Shown: positions 1 through 6,423, numbered from the stretch's first letter. The stretch: DNA of 6,539 bases from an uncultured Streptococcus sp. (GCA_902470035.1 CABREZ010000076.1:1-6539), one strand, 5' to 3'. Numbers and translations: made by a program. The notes: generated by a model from the letters alone, not told the origin.

Positions 1-1001
1 ACAGTTGGAACCAGTTTGTAAAGGAAAGGCTCATTGATACCCAATTTTTGACCATGCATAGAAGCACGACGGAGAAGCCGACGAAGGACATAACCACGAC
101 CTTCGTTTCCAGGGAGAGCACCATCACCGATAGCGAACGACAATGAACGGATATGGTCCGCAATTACCTTGAAGCTCATGTTGTCGCCATCTTGGTCGTA
201 GACCTTACCAGACAACTTCTCAACTTCACGGATGATTGGCATGAAGAGGTCTGTTTCAAAGTTGGTCTTAGCACCTTGGATAACAGCTACCAAACGCTCC
301 AAACCAGCGCCCGTATCAATGTTTTTGTGTGGCAATTCCTTGTACTCGCTACGAGGTACAGCAGGGTCAGCGTTAAATTGTGACAAAACGATGTTCCAGA
401 TTTCGATGTAACGGTCGTTTTCGATATCTTCTGCAAGTAGACGAAGACCGATGTTTTCTGGGTCAAAGGCTTCTCCACGGTCGAAGAAGATTTCTGTATC
501 TGGTCCAGAAGGTCCAGCACCGATTTCCCAGAAGTTGTCTTCGATTGGAATCAAGTGACTTGGATCCACGCCCACTTCGATCCAGCGGTTGTATGAATCT
601 GTATCAGCTGGATAGTAGGTCATGTAGAGTTTGTCTTTAGGGAAGTCAAACCACTCCGGACTTGTCAAGAGTTCATAAGCCCAGGTAATGGCTTCGTCAC
701 GGAAGTAATCCCCGATGGAGAAGTTCCCCAGCATTTCAAACATAGTATGGTGACGCGCCGTCTTCCCTACGTTTTCGATATCGTTGGTACGGATGGCTTT
801 TTGCGCATTGGTAATCCGTGGGTTTTCAGGAATGATAGTTCCATCAAAGTATTTCTTAAGGGTTGCAACCCCTGAGTTGATCCACAAAAGGGTTGGGTCG
901 TTTACTGGAACCAAGCTAACAGATGGTTCTACTGAGTGACCTTTGGTCGCCCAGAAATCAAGCCACATTTGGCGGACTTGTGCACTAGATAATTGTTTCA
1001 T
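1..1001 (-). CDS. alaS: Alanine--tRNA ligase (AlaRS), N-terminal part, cut by the window edge
   Basis: Class II aminoacyl-tRNA synthetase that charges tRNA-Ala with alanine in the cytoplasm. The frame is open from an ATG at 999-1001 to the window edge, giving 333 codons with no stop. The family is about 870 residues long, so this part holds the aminoacylation domain and the start of the tRNA-recognition region; the editing and C-terminal domains lie outside. Visible signatures are the N-terminal MKQLSSAQVRQMWLDFW, the motif 2 region HHTMFEMLGNF (84-94) and motif 3 GAGLERL (231-237), followed by GDGALPGNEGRGYVLRRLLRR (292-312). The start is supported by GAGGAG (1007-1012), 5 bases upstream of the ATG. 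The YxjI-like gene ends 36 bases upstream with no promoter or terminator visible between them. alaS is therefore probably the second gene of a bicistron behind the alanine T-box at 1591-1767. I am very sure of the identity. Confidence 0.98.
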   Translation of the reverse strand, partial: MKQLSSAQVRQMWLDFWATKGHSVEPSVSLVPVNDPTLLWINSGVATLKKYFDGTIIPENPRITNAQKAIRTNDIENVGKTARHHTMFEMLGNFSIGDYFRDEAITWAYELLTSPEWFDFPKDKLYMTYYPADTDSYNRWIEVGVDPSHLIPIEDNFWEIGAGPSGPDTEIFFDRGEAFDPENIGLRLLAEDIENDRYIEIWNIVLSQFNADPAVPRSEYKELPHKNIDTGAGLERLVAVIQGAKTNFETDLFMPIIREVEKLSGKVYDQDGDNMSFKVIADHIRSLSFAIGDGALPGNEGRGYVLRRLLRRASMHGQKLGINEPFLYKLVPT

Positions 1002-1037
1002 GTTTTCTCCTCTATTTATTGTTTTCTATTGATTGGC

Positions 1038-1520
1038 TTAGGAGCCATTTTCCATCATTTCTACATAGTCAATGGCAAGACACAAGGAAATCACCAGATT
1101 GGCATATTCCTCTTCATAGACGGAAACCTGATAAGTCGACGTCAAGGTAAAGACTTGCTTGCTAATCTCTGCAACCAGCTGGTCGCGATCATCCAATAAC
1201 TTGAAATCCAAATCCCAGATATTGCCTTCGATGCGTAGTCCTAAATTAGAAATTTCGTACTTATCACGGAGTAAGGTCAGTTTTTTACGGATAAAAAAAC
1301 TGGAGCCATCCGCTAATTCTACAGTGAATTGAGGTAAGAGGCTAAAAGGCTTCTTCGTGATATGGCTGACCTTCTGGCCTTCCACATCAAATACCGTAAA
1401 GGTTTTAGGAATTTTCAAAAATGAACCTTCTACCTGGTATTCTACCATTCCCAGATCATTTTTGATATCAAAGCGTTCCCCTCCAAGTCGAAACTTTTGT
1501 TTGACCAGATACGTTTTCAT
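1038..1520 (-). CDS. LURP-one-related (LOR/YxjI-like, DUF567) family protein
   Basis: A 160-residue protein that I assign to the LURP-one-related/YxjI family by its overall pattern. It opens with MKTYLVKQKFRLGGERFDIKND, then has alternating short beta strands such as KTFTVFDVEGQKVSHI and FTVELADGSSFFIRKK, and ends with a hydrophobic segment NLVISLCLAIDYV. The family is about 160 residues long and folds as a beta barrel related to the Tubby C-terminal domain. Its bacterial function is not established. There is no signal peptide or clear membrane segment, so it is probably cytoplasmic. The start is well supported by AGGAGG (1527-1532), 6 bases before the ATG. It is the first gene after the alanine T-box and lies 36 bases before alaS, so it should be co-regulated with tRNA-Ala charging. 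I infer no enzymatic role. The family assignment comes from reading the sequence and was not searched. Confidence 0.82.
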   Translation of the reverse strand: MKTYLVKQKFRLGGERFDIKNDLGMVEYQVEGSFLKIPKTFTVFDVEGQKVSHITKKPFSLLPQFTVELADGSSFFIRKKLTLLRDKYEISNLGLRIEGNIWDLDFKLLDDRDQLVAEISKQVFTLTSTYQVSVYEEEYANLVISLCLAIDYVEMMENGS

Positions 1521-1590
1521 CAGTTTCCTCCTGCAAATCCATACTAAGTTCTCTATGCAATGAGAAAGAATCTCTGATAGAAATGCTGAT

Positions 1591-1655
1591 AAAAAGACAA
1601 GCTCACTAACGAAGGGCGAAAAACCGCGGTACCACCTTCATTCAATGAACTTGTC
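1591..1655 (-). terminator. T-box attenuator (intrinsic terminator)
   Basis: On the minus strand, 1635-1655 pairs with 1596-1615 as a helix of about 20 base pairs. It has G-U pairs and one bulge, and it starts with GACAAG pairing with CUUGUC. It is followed directly by UUUUU (1591-1595). The loop holds the T-box bulge sequence and the GCG/CGC pairs. The upper 7 or 8 pairs (AAUGAAGG with CCUUCGUU) also belong to the antiterminator, so termination appears to depend on the lower extension. I found no second copy of AAGGGCG downstream that could form the usual alternative terminator. Confidence 0.82.
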
Positions 1656-1767
1656 ATTCTTCATTCGATTATGTAATTGTTCTATTGAGTAGCAAAATCA
1701 TTTCTCTTCCATGGCTCGCACCCCCGCCACTTCTCTGCATCCGATTCTAAATGATTTATTCTCAACT
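1591..1767 (-). promoter_or_regulatory. Alanine-specific T-box leader riboswitch
   Basis: T-box leaders sense uncharged tRNA: the specifier codon pairs with the anticodon and the T-box bulge pairs with the tRNA 3' end, which allows read-through. Read on the minus strand, the base of Stem I is UUGAG (1761-1765) pairing with CUCAA (1685-1689). Above it, AAAUCAUUU (1749-1757) pairs with AAAUGAUUU (1695-1703). Between these helices the 3' side of the specifier loop carries GCU (1691-1693) followed by A, which is an alanine codon. The distal part has GUGGC/GCCAU closing a GGGGGUGCGA loop, and an AGAGAAG segment resembling the conserved AG-bulge region. The T-box motif AAGGTGGTACCGCGG is at 1624-1638. 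The antiterminator folds as AAGG (1635-1638) with CCUU (1612-1615) and GCG (1625-1627) with CGC (1616-1618), leaving the canonical bulge UGGUACC (1628-1634). Only about 30 bases link Stem I to the next helix and I see no Stem II. The downstream genes are the YxjI-like gene and alaS. Confidence 0.95.
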
Positions 1768-1772
1768 ATCTC

Positions 1773-1801
1773 ATTATACAGATAAATACAATGCTCGTCA
1801 A
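1773..1801 (-). promoter_or_regulatory. SigA-type promoter of the T-box/yxjI-like/alaS transcript
   Basis: A near-consensus housekeeping promoter is visible: -35 TTGACG (1796-1801), a 17-base spacer, and a perfect -10 TATAAT (1773-1778). The predicted start at about 1766-1767 would begin the RNA right at the base of T-box Stem I (UUGAG, 1761-1765). This fits a leader designed to fold from its 5' end. The -35 element begins 9 bases after the prsA stop codon. Confidence 0.92.
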
Positions 1802-1810
1802 CTAATATCC

Positions 1811-2752
1811 TTATTTAGAAGATGAGCTACCTTCTGTTGTTGCACCAATATTTTGCATGTATTGGTTGAAGGTTGCCTTGAAGGCATCATCTTTCACCTT
1901 GATATTGGCATTTGTCATTGCTTTGGCAATGATGCTACGGATAAAGTTGGCATCATTTTTACGTCCTGCCGTCAGAATTTCTTTCAAGCGTTTTTCGTAT
2001 TTCTTCCAGTCAGATCCTTTTTCTTCCTTCTTAGTTACTTTAACGATATAGTAGGCACCAGCGCTTTTTTGACTAGCAGGATCAATAACGACATCTGAAA
2101 TACCATTTACATCAAGCTTAGATGCTGCTTCCTTGACACGAGTTGGAACAGTTGTTGTTCCAGAGTCAAATTTGATTTCTCCACCCTTTTCTTTGGTGCT
2201 AGCATCTGTAGAATTTTCTTTGGCAATTTGTGCAAAGTCAGCGCCTTCAGCTTTTACACTTGCAAGAACTTCATTCGCTTTTTCTTCTGAATCCACTTTG
2301 ATCACATTTGCAGTGATTTCTGGTGTATAGCTTTCAAAGGCTTTTTTATAAGCTTCGTCTGTCAACTCTTTTGAAATAGCTTGGTCAACCGCATACTCTA
2401 ACAAAAGGTTACTACGGATTTGTTGTTTGTTGGTTTCTTCTGTTAACCCTTGTTGAGTGAGGTAGCTCTTGAAGGCTTCACCCAATTGTTTTTTCTGCTC
2501 ATCAACTTTTTTCTCAACATCTTTGTCTGAGACTTTTGAGCCGTATTCTTTTTCAAAGACTTTATTAATGGTCATTTGGAAAAGATATTGTTGTGCACCT
2601 TGGTTGTTTTTGATTTCATCATAGAAATCACCAACAGTGATCGTGTCACCCTTCATTGTGACGATATCTTTGTCACTGCCACCTTTTGCACAAGCTGCTA
2701 GCGTTACAACGGATAAAAGGGTCACCGCTCCAGCTACAAATTTTTTCTTCAT
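1811..2752 (-). CDS. prsA: Foldase lipoprotein PrsA (PpmA/PrtM family, parvulin-type)
   Basis: A membrane-anchored extracytoplasmic chaperone that helps secreted proteins fold after Sec export. It has 313 residues, a typical length. The N-terminus MKKKFVAGAVTLLSVVTLAAC is a lipoprotein signal peptide with lipobox LAAC, so Cys21 should be lipidated. Residues 30-140 form the Lys/Glu-rich helical chaperone region. Residues about 146-240 match the parvulin domain, with GADFAQIAKENSTD (170-183) and a GG pair at 190-191. After this come a charged helical segment and a Ser-rich tail. The two positions where active parvulins carry histidine read TANVIKVD (147-154) and AYYIVKV (233-239). The whole protein contains no histidine, so prolyl isomerase activity is doubtful although the foldase role remains likely. 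The start is supported by GGAG (2761-2764), 8 bases upstream of the ATG. It follows the O-methyltransferase by 77 bases, where a promoter candidate lies. No terminator separates its stop from the T-box promoter. Confidence 0.96.
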   Translation of the reverse strand: MKKKFVAGAVTLLSVVTLAACAKGGSDKDIVTMKGDTITVGDFYDEIKNNQGAQQYLFQMTINKVFEKEYGSKVSDKDVEKKVDEQKKQLGEAFKSYLTQQGLTEETNKQQIRSNLLLEYAVDQAISKELTDEAYKKAFESYTPEITANVIKVDSEEKANEVLASVKAEGADFAQIAKENSTDASTKEKGGEIKFDSGTTTVPTRVKEAASKLDVNGISDVVIDPASQKSAGAYYIVKVTKKEEKGSDWKKYEKRLKEILTAGRKNDANFIRSIIAKAMTNANIKVKDDAFKATFNQYMQNIGATTEGSSSSK

Positions 2753-2785
2753 GATTATTTCTCCATTCTAAAATTCACTGCTACT

Positions 2786-2796
2786 ATTTTACCACA
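2786..2796 (-). promoter_or_regulatory. Candidate extended -10 promoter of prsA
   Basis: The minus strand reads TGTGGTAAAAT: a TRTG extension, one spacer base, and a -10 hexamer TAAAAT with one mismatch to TATAAT. This matches the Gram-positive extended -10 form. No good -35 is visible 16-18 bases upstream. It sits in the 77-base gap before prsA and would give a leader of roughly 25-30 bases. prsA may also be transcribed from pepF and the O-methyltransferase, since I see no terminator between them. Confidence 0.55.
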
Positions 2797-2829
2797 AATT
2801 CAACAGGATAACTTAAATAAGTCTAAAAA

Positions 2830-3543
2830 CTACTCTTCTTTCGGCAAAGAAATCTCTTCCTGATTTTTACGAATCATAAGAATGCCATCGCCGAGGGGAA
2901 TCAAACTGGCCGTCAAGCCAGGATGGTCCAAAGTGGCGTCAAAGAGACGTTGCAAGCCTCGATAGATGGTGCGCTGTCCACGACGAACTTCCATAATATC
3001 ACGTGCTACATCTCCCCCTTGGAAGATATCGTCTAAAATCACCACTCCCCCAACTTCCAACCGTTTGAGAACTTCTGGAAGAAAGACGATGTACTTGGAC
3101 TTAGCCGAATCCATAAAAATCAAGTCAAAGCGTTGCTCGATATGTTCTAGCAGGTCCACCGCATCCCCTTCTAAGAGGGTGATTTGGTTACGTTGATCAA
3201 AACGAGCAAAGTTTTCCTTGGCAAAACCAATCATTTCCACGTTGCGATCAATGGTTGTAATCCTTGCATCAGGTACTTGCTCTGCCATCAAGAGGGCCGA
3301 AAAGCCGATCGCCGTCCCAATTTCTAAGATCGACTTGGGTTGCATGGTCTGCAAAAAGAGACGAAAGAAAGCGACCGTTTCATGAGGGATGATGGGAATA
3401 TTTTCCCGCCGAGCAAATTCTTCTAGCTCTTTTAAAGCATCCGTTACCGGTGCTTGGCGCTCCCGCATGAAGGAGACAATTTCCTCCTTGACAACTGGGC
3501 GGCGCATATTGTGGTTGGCATTTTTACTGTAAGACTCTACCAT
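2830..3543 (-). CDS. SAM-dependent O-methyltransferase (YrrM/TrmR-like, COMT family)
   Basis: A 237-residue class I methyltransferase. The SAM-binding motif I is LEIGTAIG (73-80), the acidic residue ending the second strand is D99 (TIDR), and GDA is at 126-128. Metal-site residues typical of the catechol O-methyltransferase family are present: D145 in MDSAK and D171-D172 in ILDDIFQGG. The closest described relative I recognise is Bacillus YrrM/TrmR, which methylates 5-hydroxyuridine in the tRNA wobble position to give 5-methoxyuridine. That substrate is inferred from family resemblance, not seen. The ATG at 3541-3543 comes one base after the pepF stop (TAAGATG), so translation is probably coupled. 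The only Shine-Dalgarno-like sequence is AGGA (3554-3557), inside the end of pepF. Met13 could be an alternative start but has no ribosome binding site. The C-terminus ends in an acidic tail, ISLPKEE. Confidence 0.93.
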   Translation of the reverse strand: MVESYSKNANHNMRRPVVKEEIVSFMRERQAPVTDALKELEEFARRENIPIIPHETVAFFRLFLQTMQPKSILEIGTAIGFSALLMAEQVPDARITTIDRNVEMIGFAKENFARFDQRNQITLLEGDAVDLLEHIEQRFDLIFMDSAKSKYIVFLPEVLKRLEVGGVVILDDIFQGGDVARDIMEVRRGQRTIYRGLQRLFDATLDHPGLTASLIPLGDGILMIRKNQEEISLPKEE

Positions 3544-3544
3544 C

Positions 3545-5347
3545 TTAGGCCAATCCTAATTTTTCAACGAGAGCCTCAAATTCATTGAGACGACGTTCAA
3601 AGACTTCAAAGGCAGCATTGAGGTAGTCTTCTTTTTCCATATCAACACCCGCCTTGCGGATCACGTTGAGTGGGTAATCCGAATTTCCGGCCTTCAAATA
3701 CTCTAGGTATTTGTCCTTATCTTCTTGTGTTCCATGAACGATTTTCTCAGCCAAGGCAGAGGCTGCTGCAAAACCAGTTGAATATTGGAAAACATAGTAG
3801 TTATAGTAGAAATGAGGAATGCGAGCCCATTCGTATTGGATTTCTGGATTGTCTTCTTTAGAAAGACCATAGTATTTCTCATTCAAGTCCGCATACAGCT
3901 CATTCAAGAATTCGCTGGTCAAGACTTGTCCTTCTTGGTCGGCCTTGTGAATTGCATGTTCAAACTCAGCAAATTGAGTTTGACGGAAGACCGTACCACG
4001 GAAACCATCCAAGAAGTGGTTGAGAATAGCAAAACGGGTTTCATCATCTTCTACTTCTGCCAACAATTGCTCAGTCAAGATATTTTCATTGGTTGTGGAA
4101 GCAATCTCAGCAAGGAAGATAGAATAATCCCCATAGACATAAGGCTGAGTCTCACGAGTATAGCTAGAGTGCATACTGTGGCCTGTCTCATGCACCAAGG
4201 TGAAGAGATTGTCCAATGTATCTTGCCAGTTCAACAACATAAAGGCATTGGTATCATATGATCCACCTGAATAAGCCCCTGAGCGTTTCCCTTGGTTGAC
4301 ATGCACGTCGATCCAACGTTCGGTGAAGGCGCGCTTCACGCGGGATAGGTAATCATCACCAAGCACCGCCAAAGCCTGCTCAGACTTAGCAAGGGCTTCT
4401 TCGTAGGTGAACTTGTAATCAGTAGAAGACAATGGTGTGTAGACATCATACATCTTCAAATCTTCAATTCCCAAGATTTTTGAGCGAAGTTTCACGTAAC
4501 GTTGCAAGAGTGGCAAATGCTTGTTCACCGCTTCTACCAAACTGTCATAGACGCTCTCTGGGATAAAGTTAGCAGAAAGAGCTGCTTCACGTGCGCTAGA
4601 GAATTTGCGAACCTTAGCATTGTAATTGTGGACCTTGACGTTGGTCTGAAGGGTCTTGGCATAAGTATGTTGGTACTGTTCGTAGACACCATACAAGGCT
4701 TGGTAAGCTTCCTTACGGACTTGGCGATCCTTCGACTCTACCAAAGAGATATAGTTTCCATGAGTCAACTGCACTTCTTGCCCTTGGTCATCTTTCACCA
4801 TTGGGAAGACGATATCGGCATTGTCCAAAATCTCAAAGGTTTCACCTGCCGCAGCAAAGATTTCACCCGCTCCTGCTAACAACTCTTCTTCTTTTTGAGA
4901 AAGGACGTGCTCTTTGGTTTTGAGCAATTTGTCAAAGTAATGAGCATAAGCTTCTAAGGCAGGGACTTCTTTCAAGAAGTTGGCATATTGCTCTTCGGTG
5001 ATCTCCATAAATTCTGGTTCGTAGAAGGCAAAAGTCTCCCCTAAAAGACTGTATAGGGACATCGCTTTTGATTGGAATTCTTGGTATTTAGCTACGCGCG
5101 TATCCTGGTCATTCTTCATATGAGCGTAGACATAGACCTTCTCCAAACGACGGCTCAAGTCCAAATAAACTTCTGTGGTTTCTAATAGGTTGGCTGGAGA
5201 AGACAATAAAGAACCTGCAAAATGAGCAGCATCTTTAATCGCTGCAGCTAAAGCAGTTGCTTCTTCTTCCCAAGCTTGGTCTGTCGCAAAAATGGTCGAC
5301 AAATCCCATTGGTATTTTTCATCAATTTCATTTCGTTGTTTTACCAT
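3545..5347 (-). CDS. pepF: Oligoendopeptidase F (M3B zinc metallopeptidase, PepF/PepB)
   Basis: A cytoplasmic zinc peptidase that cuts oligopeptides, used in peptide nutrition and turnover. It has 600 residues, the usual length. The zinc motif HETGH is at 386-390 (H386, catalytic E387, H390). The third ligand is E414 in AEIAST. The N-terminal half is the helical M3 N-domain and residues from about 200 onward hold the catalytic M3 domain. Substrate-binding residues typical of the family lie in the C-terminal YYNYYVFQYSTGFAAASAL region. The start is supported by GGAGGA (5356-5361), 9 bases upstream of the ATG. The stop lies one base before the O-methyltransferase ATG, so these two are an operon. 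Upstream is a 69-base gap after coiA with a promoter candidate but no clear terminator. It may therefore be transcribed both on its own and by read-through from coiA. In pneumococci the orthologue is often called pepB. Confidence 0.97.
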   Translation of the reverse strand: MVKQRNEIDEKYQWDLSTIFATDQAWEEEATALAAAIKDAAHFAGSLLSSPANLLETTEVYLDLSRRLEKVYVYAHMKNDQDTRVAKYQEFQSKAMSLYSLLGETFAFYEPEFMEITEEQYANFLKEVPALEAYAHYFDKLLKTKEHVLSQKEEELLAGAGEIFAAAGETFEILDNADIVFPMVKDDQGQEVQLTHGNYISLVESKDRQVRKEAYQALYGVYEQYQHTYAKTLQTNVKVHNYNAKVRKFSSAREAALSANFIPESVYDSLVEAVNKHLPLLQRYVKLRSKILGIEDLKMYDVYTPLSSTDYKFTYEEALAKSEQALAVLGDDYLSRVKRAFTERWIDVHVNQGKRSGAYSGGSYDTNAFMLLNWQDTLDNLFTLVHETGHSMHSSYTRETQPYVYGDYSIFLAEIASTTNENILTEQLLAEVEDDETRFAILNHFLDGFRGTVFRQTQFAEFEHAIHKADQEGQVLTSEFLNELYADLNEKYYGLSKEDNPEIQYEWARIPHFYYNYYVFQYSTGFAAASALAEKIVHGTQEDKDKYLEYLKAGNSDYPLNVIRKAGVDMEKEDYLNAAFEVFERRLNEFEALVEKLGLA

Positions 5348-5359
5348 TACAAAAATCCT

Positions 5360-5395
5360 CCAATGCTTCTATTCTATCACAATATTAGCATTTGG
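5360..5395. repeat. Inverted repeat around the pepF promoter and ribosome binding site
   Basis: CCAATGCT (5360-5367) and AGCATTTGG (5387-5395) are inverted copies that differ by one extra base. They enclose the extended -10 candidate. In minus-strand RNA made by read-through from coiA they could form a hairpin whose 3' arm includes the first GG of the pepF Shine-Dalgarno site. It has no U-tract on either strand, so it is not a standard terminator. It could be a chance match. Confidence 0.4.
5371..5381 (-). promoter_or_regulatory. Candidate extended -10 promoter of pepF
   Basis: The minus strand reads TGTGATAGAAT: TRTG, one base, and a -10 hexamer TAGAAT with one mismatch. It is the same extended -10 form as the candidate in front of prsA. 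The 17-base spaced -35 position reads CCCACC, which is not a -35, so the promoter would rely on the extension. The start point would be about 5364-5366, giving a leader of about 18 bases with the Shine-Dalgarno site. It would let pepF be expressed outside competence. Confidence 0.6.
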
Positions 5396-5416
5396 TGGGA
5401 TTTGTTTCACGGAAAT

Positions 5417-6367
5417 TTAAGCTTTCCCATTCTGATAAAAACGAGGTGAATAAAGAGTCTGCGTCGCTTTCATTCCAGTTCGACGATAGTAGGTCATAAA
5501 GTCCTGATAATAGCTCCGCCAATCTCCCCTAATCTGGATAAAATGGGAAGACTTCAGTGGCCGACAAAGGGGATAAAAGGCTTCCAAGTCCAAGTCCAGG
5601 AGATGCTTTCCTTTCAGATAGAGTTGTTCCTGAAGGGACATCCATTTAGGATTGCGGTAATACAACTGCTGACGAAGATAGTCCTTAAACTGTCGATCTA
5701 GAGGGACCGTCATTCGTTGCAAACCTTGTTGGGCATAAGGGGTCCGCAAAACTTCTAACAGATTCCTTCCATAAAAAGGAAAATATTGAGTCTGATAATG
5801 AAGACGCCCTCGCAAGTCTTGGTGGATCAGATAGTGGAGACGAACTTCCTGCTTCTCTAGGTCCAACTCCCAGAGATGAAAGCCCCTATTTTGGCTAAAA
5901 TAGACAAAACCTTCTTGCAGAACTGATAGACTTTTCTTAAGCCATAAGTTCTTCCCTAACAACCAATAGACCTGATAACCATGCTTGCGATAGGCATCGC
6001 TCCGTTCTTTTAAACGCTCCATAGACAAGGAACTACATTGCACTTCTAAGGCAATCTTTTGATCTGGAAGGAGAACATCCGCAATCTGTTGGAAAGCCTG
6101 CAAAGGACTTTCCACTTCAGCTTGGGTCTTTTGTTTGGCCCATCGATAAAGCTCCAACTTTAACTCCAAATGTTCTGGACTCTCCGTTTCATGATGGAAG
6201 GGACAAGCCTCTAGGTTGACATGAGCAAAATGAGGACGCATCACTCGCCCTTTCTTTAAGCGGACTTCCTTTCCACACAAGAGACAGAAAAAAGGACCTT
6301 CCTTTTTCATCGGGATCTTCTCCAAACAATTCCATCGTCGTTGCTTGGCATCTGTCGCAATAAACAT
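5417..6367 (-). CDS. coiA: Competence protein CoiA
   Basis: CoiA is a late competence protein needed for transformation after DNA uptake; it promotes recombination of incoming DNA. The protein has 316 residues from the chosen start, against about 317 in pneumococcus. The N-terminus MFIATDAKQ matches the family's MFxAxDA opening. A zinc-finger-like set is visible: C28, C31 (CLLC), H49 (HFAH) and C55. A nuclease-like core follows, with D97 (QQIADVLL) and E108-x-Q110 (ALEVQCS), resembling a PD-(D/E)xK arrangement. The C-terminal half includes YFSQNRGFHLWELD, RQQLYYRNPKWM and YYQDFMTYYRRTG. The open frame extends upstream to an ATG at 6460, but that start lies beyond an intrinsic terminator. The start at 6365-6367 has a near-perfect GGAGGTGAT Shine-Dalgarno site. 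A candidate competence box lies just upstream. The product of the gene beyond the window edge is unknown. Confidence 0.96.
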   Translation of the reverse strand: MFIATDAKQRRWNCLEKIPMKKEGPFFCLLCGKEVRLKKGRVMRPHFAHVNLEACPFHHETESPEHLELKLELYRWAKQKTQAEVESPLQAFQQIADVLLPDQKIALEVQCSSLSMERLKERSDAYRKHGYQVYWLLGKNLWLKKSLSVLQEGFVYFSQNRGFHLWELDLEKQEVRLHYLIHQDLRGRLHYQTQYFPFYGRNLLEVLRTPYAQQGLQRMTVPLDRQFKDYLRQQLYYRNPKWMSLQEQLYLKGKHLLDLDLEAFYPLCRPLKSSHFIQIRGDWRSYYQDFMTYYRRTGMKATQTLYSPRFYQNGKA

Positions 6368-6370
6368 GTC

Positions 6371-6379
6371 ATCACCTCC
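6371..6379 (-). promoter_or_regulatory. Strong ribosome binding site that fixes the coiA start
   Basis: GGAGGTGAT on the minus strand is fully complementary to the 3' end of 16S rRNA. Seven bases separate GGAGG from the ATG at 6365-6367. This decides the start in favour of MFIATD over the longer upstream reading. Confidence 0.92.
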
Positions 6380-6387
6380 ACTTATAT

Positions 6388-6395
6388 AATTCGTA
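6388..6395 (-). promoter_or_regulatory. Candidate competence box (SigX/ComX cin-box) of coiA
   Basis: The minus strand reads TACGAATT, seven of eight bases identical to the streptococcal late-competence box TACGAATA. It ends 20 bases before the coiA ATG, which leaves room for a short leader with the Shine-Dalgarno site. A pyrimidine-rich stretch lies upstream (about 6411-6430). coiA is a known SigX-dependent gene in pneumococcus, which supports the assignment. The last base differs from consensus. Confidence 0.72.
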
Positions 6396-6423
6396 ACCGA
6401 AGATGCTTCTATAGAAGAGAAAG

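Noticed and set aside
153..640. Plus- and minus-strand open frames of 76-86 codons
   Set aside because: All fall within alaS, whose frame is continuous and unmistakable through this stretch.
1535..1590. Small hairpin TTCTC/GAGAA in the leader after the T-box terminator
   Set aside because: Only five pairs, no U-tract and not near enough to the ribosome binding site to suggest control.
2810..2825. Short inverted repeat ACTTATTTAAGT (minus strand) after the O-methyltransferase as a terminator
   Set aside because: The stem is four or five A-T-rich pairs with a tiny loop and no U-tract, too weak for a terminator.
3785..4261. 158-codon open frame on the plus strand
   Set aside because: It lies entirely inside pepF on the opposite strand, has no ribosome binding site, and its protein looks like no family. 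It is a shadow of the real gene.
4502..4879. 125-codon open frame on the plus strand
   Set aside because: It is antisense to pepF, with no supporting start signal or recognisable protein.
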